From Timema cristinae (Eukaryota; Arthropoda; Insecta; Phasmatodea; Timematidae), in NCBI GenBank assembly GCA_039000515.1, contig JBCFYV010009882.1:54611846-54675845 (forward strand): DNA of 64,000 nucleotides, written 5' to 3'. Numbering within the stretch: position 1 is the first letter of the stretch; each line of letters begins with the position of its first letter. Made by a program: the position numbers and the translations under genes. This document shows, piece after piece, positions 1 through 12,322 of this stretch. Under the pieces are notes generated by a model, which made no database searches, had not been told where the DNA came from, and saw only the letters and a list, made by a program, of their open reading frames with translations.

Positions 1-613
1 CAAGCAAGAGTCTAGCCAGCGGAAGACCCCAACTTCCCCTGACCAAAAAAAGCAAGACAAGTGAGTTTGAATGTTAAGATGATCATTTTTTTTTTATGTT
101 CGTGGAATTGTGCACTGAGAATATGTCCTACCTGATCAGACTGTTAATTAGCACTTTTATTTGGAAGTTTTAAGACGTTTGAGGGAGGATGTGCGAAGGA
201 AACGCCCGGAACTCTGGCGATCAGGCGACTGGTTCCTTCACCATGACAACGCCCCCACACACACAGCCTTGTCTAAGAACCACTATTTGGGCTCTCGTTC
301 CCCACCCTCTGTATTCGCCAGACCTAGCCCCATGCAACTTTTTTCTGTTCTCGAGAATGAAAAAAAATATCTAAAAGGGAAACATTTTGATAATGTGAAG
401 GCTGTATAAACAGCTTTGCAGAGGGCACTGGAAGATATCAAAGTTGAAGAGTTCTAGAGATGCTTCAAACAGTGGGAAAAAAGACTGGACAAGTACATCG
501 CATTTAATGGAGAGTACTCTGAAAGAGACTGAAATAATTTTTTAAAAAACTTAATAAAATAATTTTTTAGAGCAAAAGTCCAGTTTATTTTGGGCCCCCC
601 TACCTCCCTCGTA
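1..613 (+). mobile_element. mariner transposon, 3' part, decayed
   Basis: Remnant of a mariner (Tc1/mariner superfamily) transposase, 5' end outside the window. Conceptual translation over several frames reads through the DE/D-type core: an FFDxRGIVH-like segment (here damaged) near 85-110, the block EVLRRLREDVRRKRPELW at 164-218, HHDNAPTHTAL at 238-270, and YSPDLAPCNFFLF at 312-353, followed by the C-terminal stretch RALEDIKVEEFxRCFKQW to about 530. The 3' terminus resembles a mariner inverted repeat (CCTCCCTCGTA, 603-613). At least one frameshift lies between the HHDN and YSPD blocks, and the third catalytic Asp of the D,D34D triad is Asn (codon AAC, 336-338). Both mean no active enzyme is made. 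Family identity is secure from the motifs; the subfamily is not. Confidence 0.85.
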
Positions 614-1742
614 TACAAGCTAATTAAGTTATTATACTTGCTACATATATATAAAAAAAAGTCCACTGATAACAAATTTGTAAAGAATAACATTCATAAA
701 CATATGCTAATCAATATGTGGGAGGTGAGCCGAGCCCTCGAATTCATAAAGATTAGCAAAAGGGGAAGAGATGATAACACAATCAGGACAACCGAAAGTA
801 TATAAATTTGCCAAGATTTATTATTTTACCTCATCAAGTACAGCTTTAACTGAATCACACGTGGTCTTTTCTGTAGTAATAATTATGTCTTTGTATCTGC
901 TAATCAACATGTAACATTACCCAGAAATTAAAATTATTACAGGTTCTGTCGATTGGAAATTAAATTTCCCTCCTATATCCGTTACTTTATCACTGATTTG
1001 GTGAATCTTGTACACCTTAGACTGGCTTAGTTCATAAAAAAACAGTGTCTTCATTGTTATAGTGTTTACCAACACACTATTGAATACAGTTTATCTGTAT
1101 TAACGCAATGCTCCACATCTGTTCACCCACCCACCTAGCCTTCACTTATGTTCTATAAGATAACCCACCATATATTCAGGAGTGTCAGGAGTATGTGTCT
1201 CAACAAGACTCAGTGATGCGTACAACCTTAACAAGTAGTGAGACACATAACAAGTAGTAAGACACAGCAGACAAAAAAAAAACTTGGTGACTTGTGTTTT
1301 GAACATCATTCAAACTAATTTGTAACTGAAAAAAGTTTTAATCCTATTTCCTACTATACAAATTTGGTAAAGATTAATAGGGTACTGTTGTGTTGTTCTG
1401 TATGAGCAAACGGAAGCACAGATTTTTTAAGGTGTGGGAAATGAACTGAGAACCATTATCTGAACAATGTAATAGATGAACCAAATTTTTAAAGACACTA
1501 CTTTTTGTAGGGAGTGCACAGTGTTTTTGGCTATGAACACAAATGTAGAAACCCCATACACAATTGTTAGTATAAATTAACATACATATTTTGACCTGTA
1601 TGTTGGAAAAAATATATGGTTTCCTAGTAAATTCTGATGATGCAAAATATATTTTTAATTGTAGCCTGGCTTGTAGTACCGCATTGGTAACATATCAGTT
1701 CATGCCTTGCCAGAATGATATAGGAACACATTTTATACTAAG
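614..1742. other. AT-rich non-coding stretch
   Basis: No coding region, RNA gene or recognisable repeat seen. A short direct repeat (aagtagtgagacacata / aagtagtaagacacag) occurs near 1230-1265. Confidence 0.5.
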
Positions 1743-1755
1743 AATATTACTGATA

Positions 1756-2028
1756 TTATTATTAGCACCGCGTCTTACTACCCGTTCGGGTTATACGCAC
1801 TTACGCTAATGTGTAATGGTAGGGTGGTTGTGAGATGAAATGAAGGACCTACAGTTTAACGTGGAATCCGAACCACGGTGGCGACCTGGCATTCCACACA
1901 TTCACAAGATGTCTTGTCAGAGGTGTAGGAAGGGTTTAAATCAGATAAATCTGTGCTGGCACCGAGGATTGAACCCCGGCCGCCAGCATAGAAGTCTGAC
2001 ACCTTACCCCTAGACCACCAGGTCACCT
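1756..2028 (-). mobile_element. tRNA-derived SINE, family A, full length
   Basis: Read on the minus strand this is a SINE: a tRNA-like head (about 2027-1960) with an A-box-like TGGTCTAGGGG and a B-box-like GGGTTCAATCC, then a body of about 160 bp, then a conserved tail (GCGTATAACCCGAACGGG, then GTAGTAAGACGCGGTGC) and a short AAT-repeat end. A perfect 13-bp target-site duplication, AATATTACTGATA, flanks it (1743-1755 and 2029-2041), as expected for LINE-assisted retrotransposition. Related copies lie at 25317-25602 and 41302-41589. It is transcribed, if at all, by RNA polymerase III. Confidence 0.9.
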
Positions 2029-2639
2029 AATATTACTGATAGCTTGATGTATAATCTATTATTTTAAATTTTATAATTTTAACAGGTTCTTTATTTAATA
2101 TTCATTCCCTGAGTGTACACAACTCTTAGTTTTGTTGATCTGATTACATATATGTATATTGTAAGTATATGTATTGAAAATAAATGATTGAAGTAGTAGT
2201 TTGTACGTTTTAATATATATTTAGTCAATTATTTGATATTGGGTTTTCCTCTGAGTTTCGACTTAAGTTTCAGCCATTGAGTGTCTTTACCTTTGATATT
2301 AACAATAGTGAACTTAGACACTTGTAGTTAATGATCTAATTTTCCTCCAATTTGTCTTTTAGTGATGGATGTTAAAAAAAAGTAATTTTGTTGCAATTTT
2401 GTGTTTAATAAATATGGTTTGTCTATTGTATATTTAATGGCCAAACTTTCAAGCACTTTTATAGGATAGTTCAATTTGTGTATATGCAAAGTGCAAGTTG
2501 CATACACTTCCAGTAGTTACTGTCCTTATATGAGTCGACCCGAAATTGCTCTTAATAAATATGAGCACACATCCGTTTGAAGTTTAAAAACCTTTTCAAA
2601 ATCTTCTGGAATCAGCTTGGTCACTCTTGTAGCAATTAT

Positions 2640-4470
2640 TGCTCCAAGTAAACAGAATGGGGACAGTCAAGTATAAACATCACTTACCCAATACCACTAA
2701 TCTTTCCGAGCACCTCGCGCAACAAACATCCGACTACACAAACCACAAGCGAACAACTGCCAAGACTGAGCCAAGTTCCGCATCTCGCCACTAGAGACCG
2801 GCACCACCACTACCATGATCAATCCGCCCAACTTCAAGAAACGAGAAGAAGATGGTAACTGCCAGGCTTTGCCAGAATAATATAGAATGTTCTTCCGGCG
2901 CGCCCCCTTCCTTTGTGCCTATCCTGTTCGATGAGTGTGCCATATAAAAGACCATCCGTCGAGGAAGACGTCACTCTTGGACTTGGCTGCGACCATGTAG
3001 GACTAAGCGTCGGCGTAACGGACATATTACGTTAATGTAAGAATAAAATCCAATTTCGGTTTAAATGTAAATTATGGGAACTAGTCAAAATTCTTTTTAG
3101 ATCTTTTTATCAAATTTAATTATAAAGTATTTGCGTAAATCTTCGTCTTTGATTTACTTTATAATGAGAGTATTGTAAAGTCAGACATTTTCTGTGTTAT
3201 TGATATTAGGCATTATGCGCGAACTTTATACTCAACCAATTAACTTTATTTGTTTCTCAGTAGTATATAGGTTAGATGAGTGTAGTAAATATGAAAGTTT
3301 GAGAGTGTTGTTAGATCAGAACTTTTCAATATTATCCATAATGATTGAAAGTCAAACCTTTCAAAATTAACTTTATTTCGTCTCAATTGCAAATGTGGCA
3401 TTTTGGGTTTGGTAAACATTAAGGTGGGAAAGTGTTTGAATATGGTGCCGAGATTTTCAATATTAGTAGAATGGAGTATTGCACTAGATTATTATATATA
3501 TCAACTTAACTTTATATTTTTTTTACTAGTTTCTCGATTGTTATTTTTAGGATAGTGTTGTTAATATCTATTTTGTGCCAAAATAGTGTCAAAAAACTTA
3601 AAGGGGTAATGTTAGGAAATATCCTCGATATTTATAATAGTACTATGATCCTTGCTTAGGACATAGGCGAAGGCTATTTTTGAGTTCTGCTAGTAGGTTA
3701 TTAGCGTTAAAGTTAAATGGTATTGACATTAGGTATTTTTGATGGAACTAAAACTTTTAGTAACATGTGGCATTTTCGCAACAAGTTCAAAAATGTGTTA
3801 GTTAGGAGAGATCATTTACTGTAAGACGTATGATCATATTAAATTAATGTTATGCATCAATCAATATTTGTATTTACGTAATATGTTTAGGGTACTTAAT
3901 AAATAACGTAATGATTAGAAGGAAAAGAGTAAATATTTATGGAACAATGTTTTTATTGGATAGTATATATTTATGTTGAGAATGCTTGCTCACTCACGAC
4001 TATTATATATATATATATAACTGAATTATTAAATGCTCTTCAAATAATATGCTTATTATTTAATAAAGTTTGGCATAAATTAAATCTAAAAGATTCTAAG
4101 ACTTGAATTTATTCTATTACATAATTACGCCATATTATCCTTATGTCTAGAAAAGGTGCGAGGGATTAGCCTTCAACCTTTTTATATATTAATATGTTAG
4201 GCAACCTGTGAAGGTGGACCGTAGTTTCCCGCTACTCACTAGAGTGAGTTGCGTGCGCTGGGGACATACTAAATGTCCAGCATTTTTAACTCACAATTTT
4301 AGGATATTCACTCTACGCGCTCCTCTATATTCTATTTTATTTTTCTTTAACTGTAGGTTTTGTTTATATTTATGTATTGAATCCCTCTAGTTTGGAGCTT
4401 AGGGATTACACCCTTTGCCTGGCACAGACGTTGAGCAACGCCTACGTTTGCCCAAACATTCCCTGGTGTG
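2640..4470 (+). other. unclassified segment with LTR-like promoter features
   Basis: A GC-richer block at 2690-3030 carries a TATA-like ATATAAAAG (2941-2949), followed by an AT-rich stretch with AATAAA (3043-3048), and a second GC-richer block at 4200-4470. The layout resembles a long solo LTR or its remnant, but I could not find matching ends, a target-site duplication or a second copy. Short ORFs in it have no recognisable domain. The interval 4471-5520 downstream shows nothing further. Confidence 0.25.
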
Positions 4471-5520
4471 GGCATGAATTAACATTTCAGTGCAATAATT
4501 GTTATTGTAATATCATTTATCAGTGAACCACTGTACTTTTAGTCAGTCAGAAAACTTCATATTGATGAGAGATGGAGCTACCAGTTCAATGCTATACTAA
4601 GATCAAGAATAAAGCAATAAATGAGAAAATAAATGAGTAGCTAAATGGGTGCGGGCCTACACATATATCTATGCTACACACGCACCAGAGAATGGGTTAA
4701 AAGGAAATTTTTGTCTGCGGAATTTGTAAAGATGTTTAGCAATAGATATTAAATTTATATAAATCTGCAAAAAAAAAAAAATCTTGATTGTTGAGTTTAG
4801 GATATTATCAAAGGACCTTTTTTTCTTCTGGGTTTAAAGATACATATATATTATGAATAAAAAGGCCAGATGTAATATTTGTGGGGTTGGTACTTGTTTT
4901 CATAGGGTTAATTTTCAATACTGAGAAAATACAATCCTAATTGTGGGGTGAATTTAATAAGTACATTTTGTGATACAGGCGTAAAAATTGGCATGGAGTT
5001 TGTTAACTATTATAAAGACATCTAGATATTAGGACATCATAGAGTCAGCTATAGAATTATGGATAGTTCCAAAGATAGGCCTACAGCTCTTAATGTCATA
5101 TATATATAATTTGAATGATGTAATAGCTTTCTAATGATATTACATACTCTATTTTTATTAGCCTTAAAAAGAGACAGCATATTAATGAGATTAAGCTATT
5201 AATACCAGACAATGGCTTGATTGCCATAGCATAGTTTTATTGACTCCTAATGATATTTACACTTGTTTAATTCTAAAATAATGACTAGAAACACAAGTTA
5301 AAACCAAATAATTATGTTTGTTTAAAAGTAAAAAATAGCTGTAGTGTTTATAGATGTTCCAACAGTTTCCCACAGTATACCAGAGGGTCATTCTTAGCAA
5401 CACATGTATCAATAAATTCTGGGAACACAGCATTGGTATCTCAGGTAATTTCTTTACCTTATGTATATGGTCTGGGAAAATTTTAATGTTTGTGAGAAAG
5501 TTTGAGGATCTGTGTGTCTT

Positions 5521-5845
5521 TTGAGATGGATGGAAAAATCAATGTTATCATGATTGGAAGTATTCTTACTGTCCTTGGTATACAGCCCAACCTCTTATCA
5601 GTCATAGGACTAGATTAAAATGGATACAAGGTAATTTTTGAAGATGGTATAGTGAAAATTCTCAAGCACGATAAACTTGTAGTAGTTTTATCAAAGTCTG
5701 CCAAGATGTATTTAGTGAAATTTTATATTTAAAATACCTGTGCCAATGTTGCTGAGGTAGATTGCACAAATCTATGGGATCGACGATTGGTGCAGATTGG
5801 TAAAACCAGTTTGAGGAGTTAGTGTGAAATGGTCAATGGCATATA
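5521..5845 (+). pseudogene. Copia 1 protease / GAG-pre-integrase remnant
   Basis: Translation in drifting frames gives PNLLSVIGLD, then NGYKVIFEDGIVKILKHDK, then SKSAKMYLVKFYI and CTNLWDRRLVQIG. These match the region around the GAG-pre-integrase domain of Copia polyproteins, where the family has NLLSVSxL and LWHRRLGH. The zinc-binding LWHRRLGH motif is damaged (WDRRLVQIG here). Frameshifts and stops show it is inactive. A poly-G/GT microsatellite starts at its 3' edge. Confidence 0.7.
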
Positions 5846-5847
5846 AG

Positions 5848-5881
5848 GGTGTGTGTGTGTGGGGGGGGGGGGGAGGGGGGG
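5848..5881. repeat. (GT)n followed by poly-G microsatellite
   Basis: GT dinucleotides (about 5848-5860) run into a G tract broken by single A residues. It marks the point where Copia 1 homology stops. Confidence 0.9.
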
Positions 5882-6960
5882 AAGAACTTACTACTCAGGA
5901 ATCAACATGTGAGTAATGTAACCAAGGTAAAGTCACAAAATTGCTTCATGTAAAAACTCGCTTAAGGGTGATTACCATAATTAACGATTATACTTAAAAT
6001 TTACGAGTAATGACTTTTTCTCATCACGAGTTAACATATTAAATTAAATTGATTTAAGTTTTCCTAATTTTTTAAAATGACTGGAATTACAAAATCACTA
6101 GACAAACCTACAAACAGAAATACAGATTTTGAATTAAACTTACTAAGTGATGAAATTACTTGCACAAAAGTTGGGCGTATCTGTCTCTTGAGCCTAATTC
6201 ATAAGTATCACAGTATTTTAAGCATTATAGTAATACGCCTAATATATGCCTATTTTTTGACACGGCTCATTGTGGTTTTGGACTGGAATTTTGACAGCGG
6301 AATCTGTGATTTACTTTTTCAAATGTTTTAAGATCTTTACAGCCTACCATTGTCCAAAACCCCTCACAACAAATAATAAATAATTAATGCCTCTTGATTT
6401 CTTTCACTCACAGCTAACCATATTTTTTTTTAACAAACTAAGCATTAGAAAAAGTTATTTTTTCTTGCCAACCAACTACATAAATATAAAGTCATTATGC
6501 TTATGTACTACTAACTGTTTAATTTCCAGTTTTTCTTGCCGTTTTAATGAAGAAAATGGCATTTTTAATAAAGAATCTACTTTATTCATTTTAATTAATC
6601 CCTTTCACTTGTCAACTTACTTCTTGGTTTTTAACATATACTAAAACACAGACAAATAAATGCCAAAACCAAATATAGACTACCTTCATCATATAGCTGG
6701 CCCATTCAGAATGGCCCTATTCGCTACTGTTAAAGTGCTAAATGGAATGGTAGGGGGAGTGACCTTGAGAGACATCTCACACTGGGTGTGGATTCTCTAA
6801 GAGGGCCTGTCACAGCTGACCTGTGTCAGCTTCTAGGTACAGTCACTTGAGCAATGGTACTGTCATCCCGTGACAATTGGAGCGCGGAATGAATTTTTTC
6901 CAAAATATTTTATAGAATACCATAGAAAGAAAGAAAGAATTTTTAACATTAAAAAAAGTT
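5882..6960. other. unrecognised insertion or divergent part inside Copia 1
   Basis: AT-rich sequence between the GAG-pre-integrase and integrase C-terminal remnants. ORFs of 84-85 codons at 6077-6331 and 6387-6644 show no domain and have low-complexity composition typical of chance ORFs. A GC-richer patch at 6700-6860 is unassigned. Confidence 0.4.
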
Positions 6961-7026
6961 GAAAAAAATGTTGGTGGCCCCTGTGGACAGCAGTATATAT
7001 TGTTAATAGAAGGCTGACAGCCTTGG

Positions 7027-8960
7027 ATGGCAAAACTTCAGCCGAGATTTGGCATGGTCAACGTCAACATTTGTCAAAATTACGTGTTTTTCGCTGTATT
7101 GGACATGTGCGCATCACAAGTAAACTACTTCAAGGGAAACACGATAGTTGTACCCAGAATTGCATTATGGTCAGCTATTGTCTCAATGGCTAGGTATATG
7201 GAACCCTACCAGGATGTGCCATATACTTTTTGATGAAAATGTCAGAGTGAAGCCGACCCCTCCAACAGTGAAAGATCCACTTCTTTGTGAGAGAGTTACT
7301 AGTCCATCAGAAGAAAGTTTACCTTCAGGCAAAGCTAGCCATGAAGAATTGAATTAAGAAACATTTCATTTTATGCCTCGACTATCAGATGAAGATGAAT
7401 TCCATCGCAGCCCAGGCCCACATGTGAAACCAAGATATTTGGATTATTATGTCACATTAGCTACTAATTAGGAAAGTTGTATCGATGATGTGCCTGAAGA
7501 TATGAATATCAGGGTAAGGCATGTTGAGAGTGAACTCAGTAATAGCTGCAGAAAAAGAAAATTGATTTCCTCAAGAAAATGACACCTAGGAACTGACTTC
7601 ACTACCTTCTGGTAGGAAAGCTATGTTCTGTTAATGAGTTTTCAGTTTCAAGATATATCAAAATGAAAATAAGGATCAATATAAGATAAGGCTGGTGGTA
7701 AAGGTTTGTCAACTGAGGGAAGGTTACGACTACGGTGACACCAATTCATCGGTATGATGTATAACTACTGTGAGAACAATGCTATCATTAATTGAGAGGA
7801 TTTACATGCAAGTTAAGTTAGATGGATGTAAAAACACACATTATTGCACAAAACCTTGTCTGAGGAAGTCTACATCCAGCAAATCAAATAATCTGGATCA
7901 TGTTTGTTAACTCAAGGAATCATTTATATGGCCTCAAAAGGAACACTAATAATGGAACAAATGTCTTGATACTTACCTTGGATCTCTTGGTTTTCAGCCA
8001 GAGCAGAATGATCCATGTCTGTACCTACATGCTGTTGGTGATACCAAAATATACTTTCTAATTTTTGTCAACAATTTTATCATCAGCTGTACTCACATAC
8101 AACCTCTCAAGAAGATAAAAACAGAACTTCAAGCAAAATTCAACATGGAAGATCTGGTTAACTCACACTTTTCACCTTTAAAAAAGAAATGATGGTATCT
8201 TATCTTAGTAAACCCTCTTATATCAAGAGACATCTATGCAAATTTAAAACAGAAAATTGCATAATCACTAATAACACCAAAAGAGCCTAGAAATTCGGTT
8301 GATAATGGAAGATCAACTTCTATTATAGTGGCATAAAGCCGTGCTCATTGGCAGTTTGATGTACTTAATGCCATACACCAGACTTGACCTGACACTTTTG
8401 GACATTTATTTCAGCAGGTTTCAAAGCTGTACAACTAACACTTAGTAAGCATATTCACTATCTACAGGGAAATTTACATATATCTCTGTGCTTTCCTAAA
8501 GAAGAGGGCACACCCCTAGTTGCATATTCTGATAAAAACTGGGCCAATAATTTGTTGCAATTCAAAAAAATCTGGATTTATTCTGGAAGTCTAAAGTTCA
8601 ACTTTATCCTGGACAACTATAAACAGCATACTATTGCCAAGCGTTTATGTGATAAAGAATTTAGTTCTCTTGCCCATGCCTATATTGATGCCCTGTGGCT
8701 AGGCAGTCTAATACTGGAGCCAGGAATCAACCCCGGAGAGCTCACCCTATATGAGCACACCAGCCTGCCATCAAGTGTCTTGAGAAGTGGAATACAGAAG
8801 GTTGAAACATATGGCCATGAAGTATAATTTTGTATGGGAGTTAATGTGTTATAAAGTTGTAAAAATTGAATAGGTCCAAAGTGAATTTCAAATTGCTGAC
8901 ATTTTAACCTAAAGTTTAAATATTACTAAATCCAAGCTATTGTGTGAATGGCTAGGATTA
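7027..8960 (+). pseudogene. Copia 1 integrase C-term / reverse transcriptase / RNase H remnant
   Basis: Read with frame changes, 7038-7240 gives LSKLRVFRCIGHVRI, then LLQGKH and GTLPGC/FDENV, the Copia integrase C-terminal region. 7245-7460 gives the linker (SDEDEFHRSPGPHVKPRYL). 7950-8190 gives the reverse transcriptase palm, WNKCLDTYLGSLGFQPEQND then LIFVNNFIISC, where the catalytic YVDD is FVNN (both Asp lost). 8480-8560 and 8650-8960 give RNase H pieces including FPKEEGTPLVAYSD, LAHAYIDALWLGSLI and SEFQIADI. Many stops and frameshifts: a dead element. Confidence 0.82.
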
Positions 8961-8966
8961 AATACA

Positions 8967-10019
8967 TAGTAAAATTACCTATCTTAACTTAGTTCATGAT
9001 GTTTGAAATCAAGGTTTTGTATTCTAAGGAATGTTAAATTGAGGCTAAATGTTCGTACATAAATTTAACACTAATATTCATTTAGATCATGGGACCAGAT
9101 TTTCTGTGCCAATCTTGTCTGTCACCATGACTTTTTGTTTTTTCTACCACAAATCTTCTTGATTGAGTTCGTAATAATTTTTTGTTAGCTAAAAGTGTTT
9201 TATTCTGGTTAAGTTGTAGTTTGTTCAGTATTTCATAAGCCTACTGTGCATGTTTTCAGTATCCGGTTGTGGAAGTACTTAACATTTACCTATAGTGGCT
9301 TTAAAACACATAAGTGATATTGGATTATGTTCCTTATATGCTATATCTCATATATAATTATGTTTAGAACGTTTTGCAGGTCTAACATTTTTCCACAAAT
9401 AGCCCCTATTAGATGAATTTCACAATTCACATTTTTTATTTTTACCTCATATATTTTTAGAGCTCTCAACTATTTTCAATCCATTTCTATCAATCACAAT
9501 GATTTTAATAAAATTGATTTTAAAAGTTGTTTGGCCTATTCCTGAAAATGATAAATTTATTCTCAGTATTTGACCCCTCTACAAGAATTATATATTTTTC
9601 ACTTAATTGAATCAGAACTTTAATTAGATTTATTCCAAACATTCAGGGAAAGCTCCAAGTAGAATGTTTATTTTTATTTCCATTCTTTCATTAATTTATT
9701 TTTACTAACCTATAGGTTTATTTTTATATATTTACATCTACATTAGTCAATGTTATGGAACATGTAAAGTTTTGCTTTGAGTGCTACTTTTTCTATTGAT
9801 ATATTTATGCATTAACACAGTCATATTTACAACCCCAAGGTTCAATATTTAAATTTTAATATTAGGTCTAATATTAATACGAAATATCTTAAAAAGCTGT
9901 TATTTTTCTAAATAACATCCATGTCTTCTTGAATTCTAGTAAAGTAATTTGTTATTGATTCAACAGAGGTTTGATTATATTTCCCTAATACTTTGTCTTA
10001 TCACCTCACTTATCTTAGA
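8967..10019. other. AT-rich non-coding stretch
   Basis: No gene or repeat recognised between the Copia 1 and LINE remnants. Confidence 0.4.
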
Positions 10020-10383
10020 AGCATGATTGAGGCAAAGGGTGGAGTATAGAGAATATAATAAGAGGTCAGGAAGGGGAATTGTCCTATATGCGTGTAAGAT
10101 ACCTTTTATGGAGAAGATAAGTGCCCTGGAGGTATGAGGAAGTGCTGTATAGGGCGTACTTTGTACCCATAGTCACATATGCTGCAGAAACATGGACAGA
10201 AATGTAAGAGAGACTAGGAAAGTGGAGAAGTGGAGGCCATGTAAATGAGGTTTGTGAGGAACATGTTAATTGTAAAAAAGAGAAACAGGATAAGGAATTA
10301 AGTGATCCGGGAAATAGTGGGATAACTGGAGGTACATGAGAAAGTAGAAGAAACGAGAATGATGTAGTATGGTCATGTAATAA
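10020..10383 (+). pseudogene. LINE reverse-transcriptase C-terminus, 5' half
   Basis: Frame-shifted translation matches the C-terminal tail of non-LTR retrotransposon ORF2 proteins: VLYRAYFVPIVTYAAETWT near 10145-10203 and MMWYGHV at 10359-10379, the latter being the widespread RLxWxGHVxRM motif cut in half. The motif resumes after the insertion ending at 11598. It is inactive, with several stops. The LINE clade cannot be named from this tail. Confidence 0.7.
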
Positions 10384-11598
10384 TGTAACGAGTTACACGA
10401 AATAGCAATGGGTCAACACTCACCAACCCAGGGGGCCGCTCTCGGAAGACCATCACACAGCACAAAAACACTATCACTGACCTCCGTTCTCCGAAGTAAT
10501 ACTGAACAGACTGAGCGACGCGCCCGACTTGACCGACTGCAAGAATCGAACACGTGTCCAGCCAGCCGAAGAAAGAAAAGAGTTCCGTCTCCGGCCGCGC
10601 GCAGCGTCTGGGCGCTTCGATATTGTTCTCGAAGCAACTCATTCCTTCAATTGTTAGGTTTCTCCTACCTTCCATCTCCTTCGATCCTACCCCCACTCTG
10701 GGAACTATATTTTGTATATATACAGCTACACCGGGAACGTAAGGGCACTTACTACCCCACCTTTAAGAGGTGAGAACGGCGACCTAGGTCTTGGGGATTA
10801 TTGTTCACATATCTAAATTTCAGTTTCGGCGTCATGGGGGGCATTCTTGTCAAAATTATCATTCTGGTTCTTAAAACCTTATTATTGTGTTATTGTTGAA
10901 ACTTGCAATGCCATGCGCTTACCGCGGCATGTAGAGAGGCCGTCGCCCTTCGTCACCCGCCTAAATTTGGGGTCCAAGCCCAAACTTTATTTGTTAGTTA
11001 TTTAAGTAAATTATTGTTTATGGTTATAGCACTTAGAGTTTGCCTGTACGCCCGGGTTCGAAACCCGACTTGTAATAATTCACTTATTAGTTTAGCTGTA
11101 TTTATCGGGTTAAATACTGGAAGTTGCTATGTTACTTAGTTTACTTTTACATTTGGGGCATATTGGATTGGTGTGACGCCATGTTAGCTACATGTGTCTT
11201 TAAATGTTAATGTTTAAACTTGAAGTGGGAACTGTTGTGCGGGGGTTACGGTTATGCCGTACGTCTTATTCTGTATATAATACTAGCAGGTTAAACGACC
11301 AAGGAACTAAGGTTCATAAAGTTACGATCCCGAACTGGGAGTTATTTGACTTTGGGCCCGACACGTTTAGTGTCGTTTTTGACTCTCCTAAGGAGGTTTC
11401 ATGTTTGTTTACTAATGTTATCTAATAGACTCAGATGGTTAACGGAGAGGTGCGCTTCACGCACAGATTGTGCCTTCTTAATTATTGTAATATTGTTGTT
11501 TTTCTTACAATTAAATTTATATTGTTCAACCAGGTAACATTCTTGCCTGATTTTCAGTCTTCCTCACCCTTTAGATATTAAGGGGGGGGGGGGTTGCA
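10384..11598 (+). mobile_element. LTR-like insertion (probable solo LTR) in a LINE
   Basis: A GC-richer block of 1,215 bp begins TGTAACG and ends GTTGCA, an imperfect TG...CA inverted terminus, and is flanked by ATAA (10380-10383 and 11599-11602; AATAA if the final A is assigned to the duplication). Removing it joins the LINE codons exactly, giving WYGHV then IRMEKERIPK. A TATA-like TATATATAC lies near 10716, consistent with an LTR promoter. Overlapping ORFs on both strands (up to 121 codons) have no domain and are probably chance. No internal gag/pol is present, hence solo LTR; another 1.2-kb element type is possible. A poly-G tract (11582-11593) near the 3' end is unusual for an LTR. Confidence 0.6.
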
Positions 11599-11800
11599 AT
11601 AAGGATGGAAAAGGAGAGAATACCAAAGATAATGATGGAAATGAAGTATGTAGGAAAAAGAGAGCAAGGGCGACCGGAGGAATATATAGCGGAAAGTGTG
11701 CAAGTGAGAGAAGAAGGATGAACGCAAATAAAGGAAGAAGACTGGTGGAAAGATAAAGTAAGATGCAGGTATTTTATTAAAACTTACCTGGTCCCAGGCT
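11599..11800 (+). pseudogene. LINE reverse-transcriptase C-terminus, 3' half
   Basis: Continues the LINE tail after the LTR-like insertion: IRMEKERIPK, then KREQGRPEEYI and EEDWWKDKVR, matching the basic GRPRxRWxD...W-x-D-x-x-R tail of LINE ORF2 proteins. The reading frame is open across most of this stretch apart from one stop. Confidence 0.7.
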
Positions 11801-12096
11801 GGAAACAGTTTATGATGCTGATGATTACTTTACTAAGTCCCCCTAATGAGTTATGCCATGTTTGGGTTTAATGAGTGAGGTAATGTGCATTACAATGTTG
11901 TGGTTTATTCCTCATTTGTAAAATATTTGTGTTATAACTCTCTAACAAAGGATTTAATTGTGTACTGTCTTTTTCGGAATTAGAAAGCTCCTTTACCTAT
12001 TCTTTACTTGTCTTCTAACTGGATCACCAACACAACTAAGGTAAGGAATTATTTCCTTGATATGTTTTAACTTAGCTATGGCCTTCTTTGGAGTCA

Positions 12097-12322
12097 AATG
12101 GTTTAAGGCATCACTCTTGCAATAGACTGGACTGCCAATGATGGGAATATCTAGGTTTGAGAACCAATAAAGTGTTCTGAAGGAGGTTTTACTAAATGGT
12201 TTTCCATTCACACTCCCTGTAAATTCAGGAACACTTCTTATAAAATTTAAATTTCCCTCATCAACATAATAACCTAATTAGTACATATGCTTATAGCCTG
12301 AATGGGTAATATGACACAGTGA
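12097..12322 (+). mobile_element. tRNA-derived SINE, family B, diverged copy
   Basis: Plus-strand SINE. The head CACTCTTGCAATAGACTGG...CTAGGTTTGAG corresponds to the family-B head at 22360-22425, and the tail ATGCTTATAGCCTGAATGGG corresponds to the shared tail GCGTATAACCTGAACAAG. About 70-80% similar by eye. The 72-codon ORF on the opposite strand (12211-11993) is a by-product. Confidence 0.65.

Larger units (their letters stand above)
5521..8966 (+). mobile_element. Copia retrotransposon 1, degraded
   Basis: A Ty1/Copia-type element on the plus strand, recognisable only by scattered pol segments in shifting frames. In order: the protease/GAG-pre-integrase junction (5521-5845), a gap of about 1.1 kb of unrelated sequence (5882-6960) where the integrase core should be, then the integrase C-terminus, reverse transcriptase and RNase H (7027-8960). 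The domain order PR-IN-RT-RH is that of Copia, not Gypsy. No LTRs were identified. It lies downstream of the 3' end of the MARCH-type gene and in the opposite orientation. Confidence 0.8.

Noticed and set aside
1960..2027. Possible tRNA gene on the minus strand (A and B boxes)
   Set aside because: It is the head of a SINE with body, tail and target duplication. The same head recurs at 25535-25602 and 41520-41589. The cloverleaf is not intact.
6077..6644. Two plus-strand ORFs of about 85 codons
   Set aside because: Low-complexity, AT-driven composition with no motif, inside a broken Copia element.
10373..10773. Overlapping ORFs of 107 and 121 codons on both strands
   Set aside because: They lie in a GC-richer LTR-like insertion; no recognisable domain, and stop-poor composition explains them.
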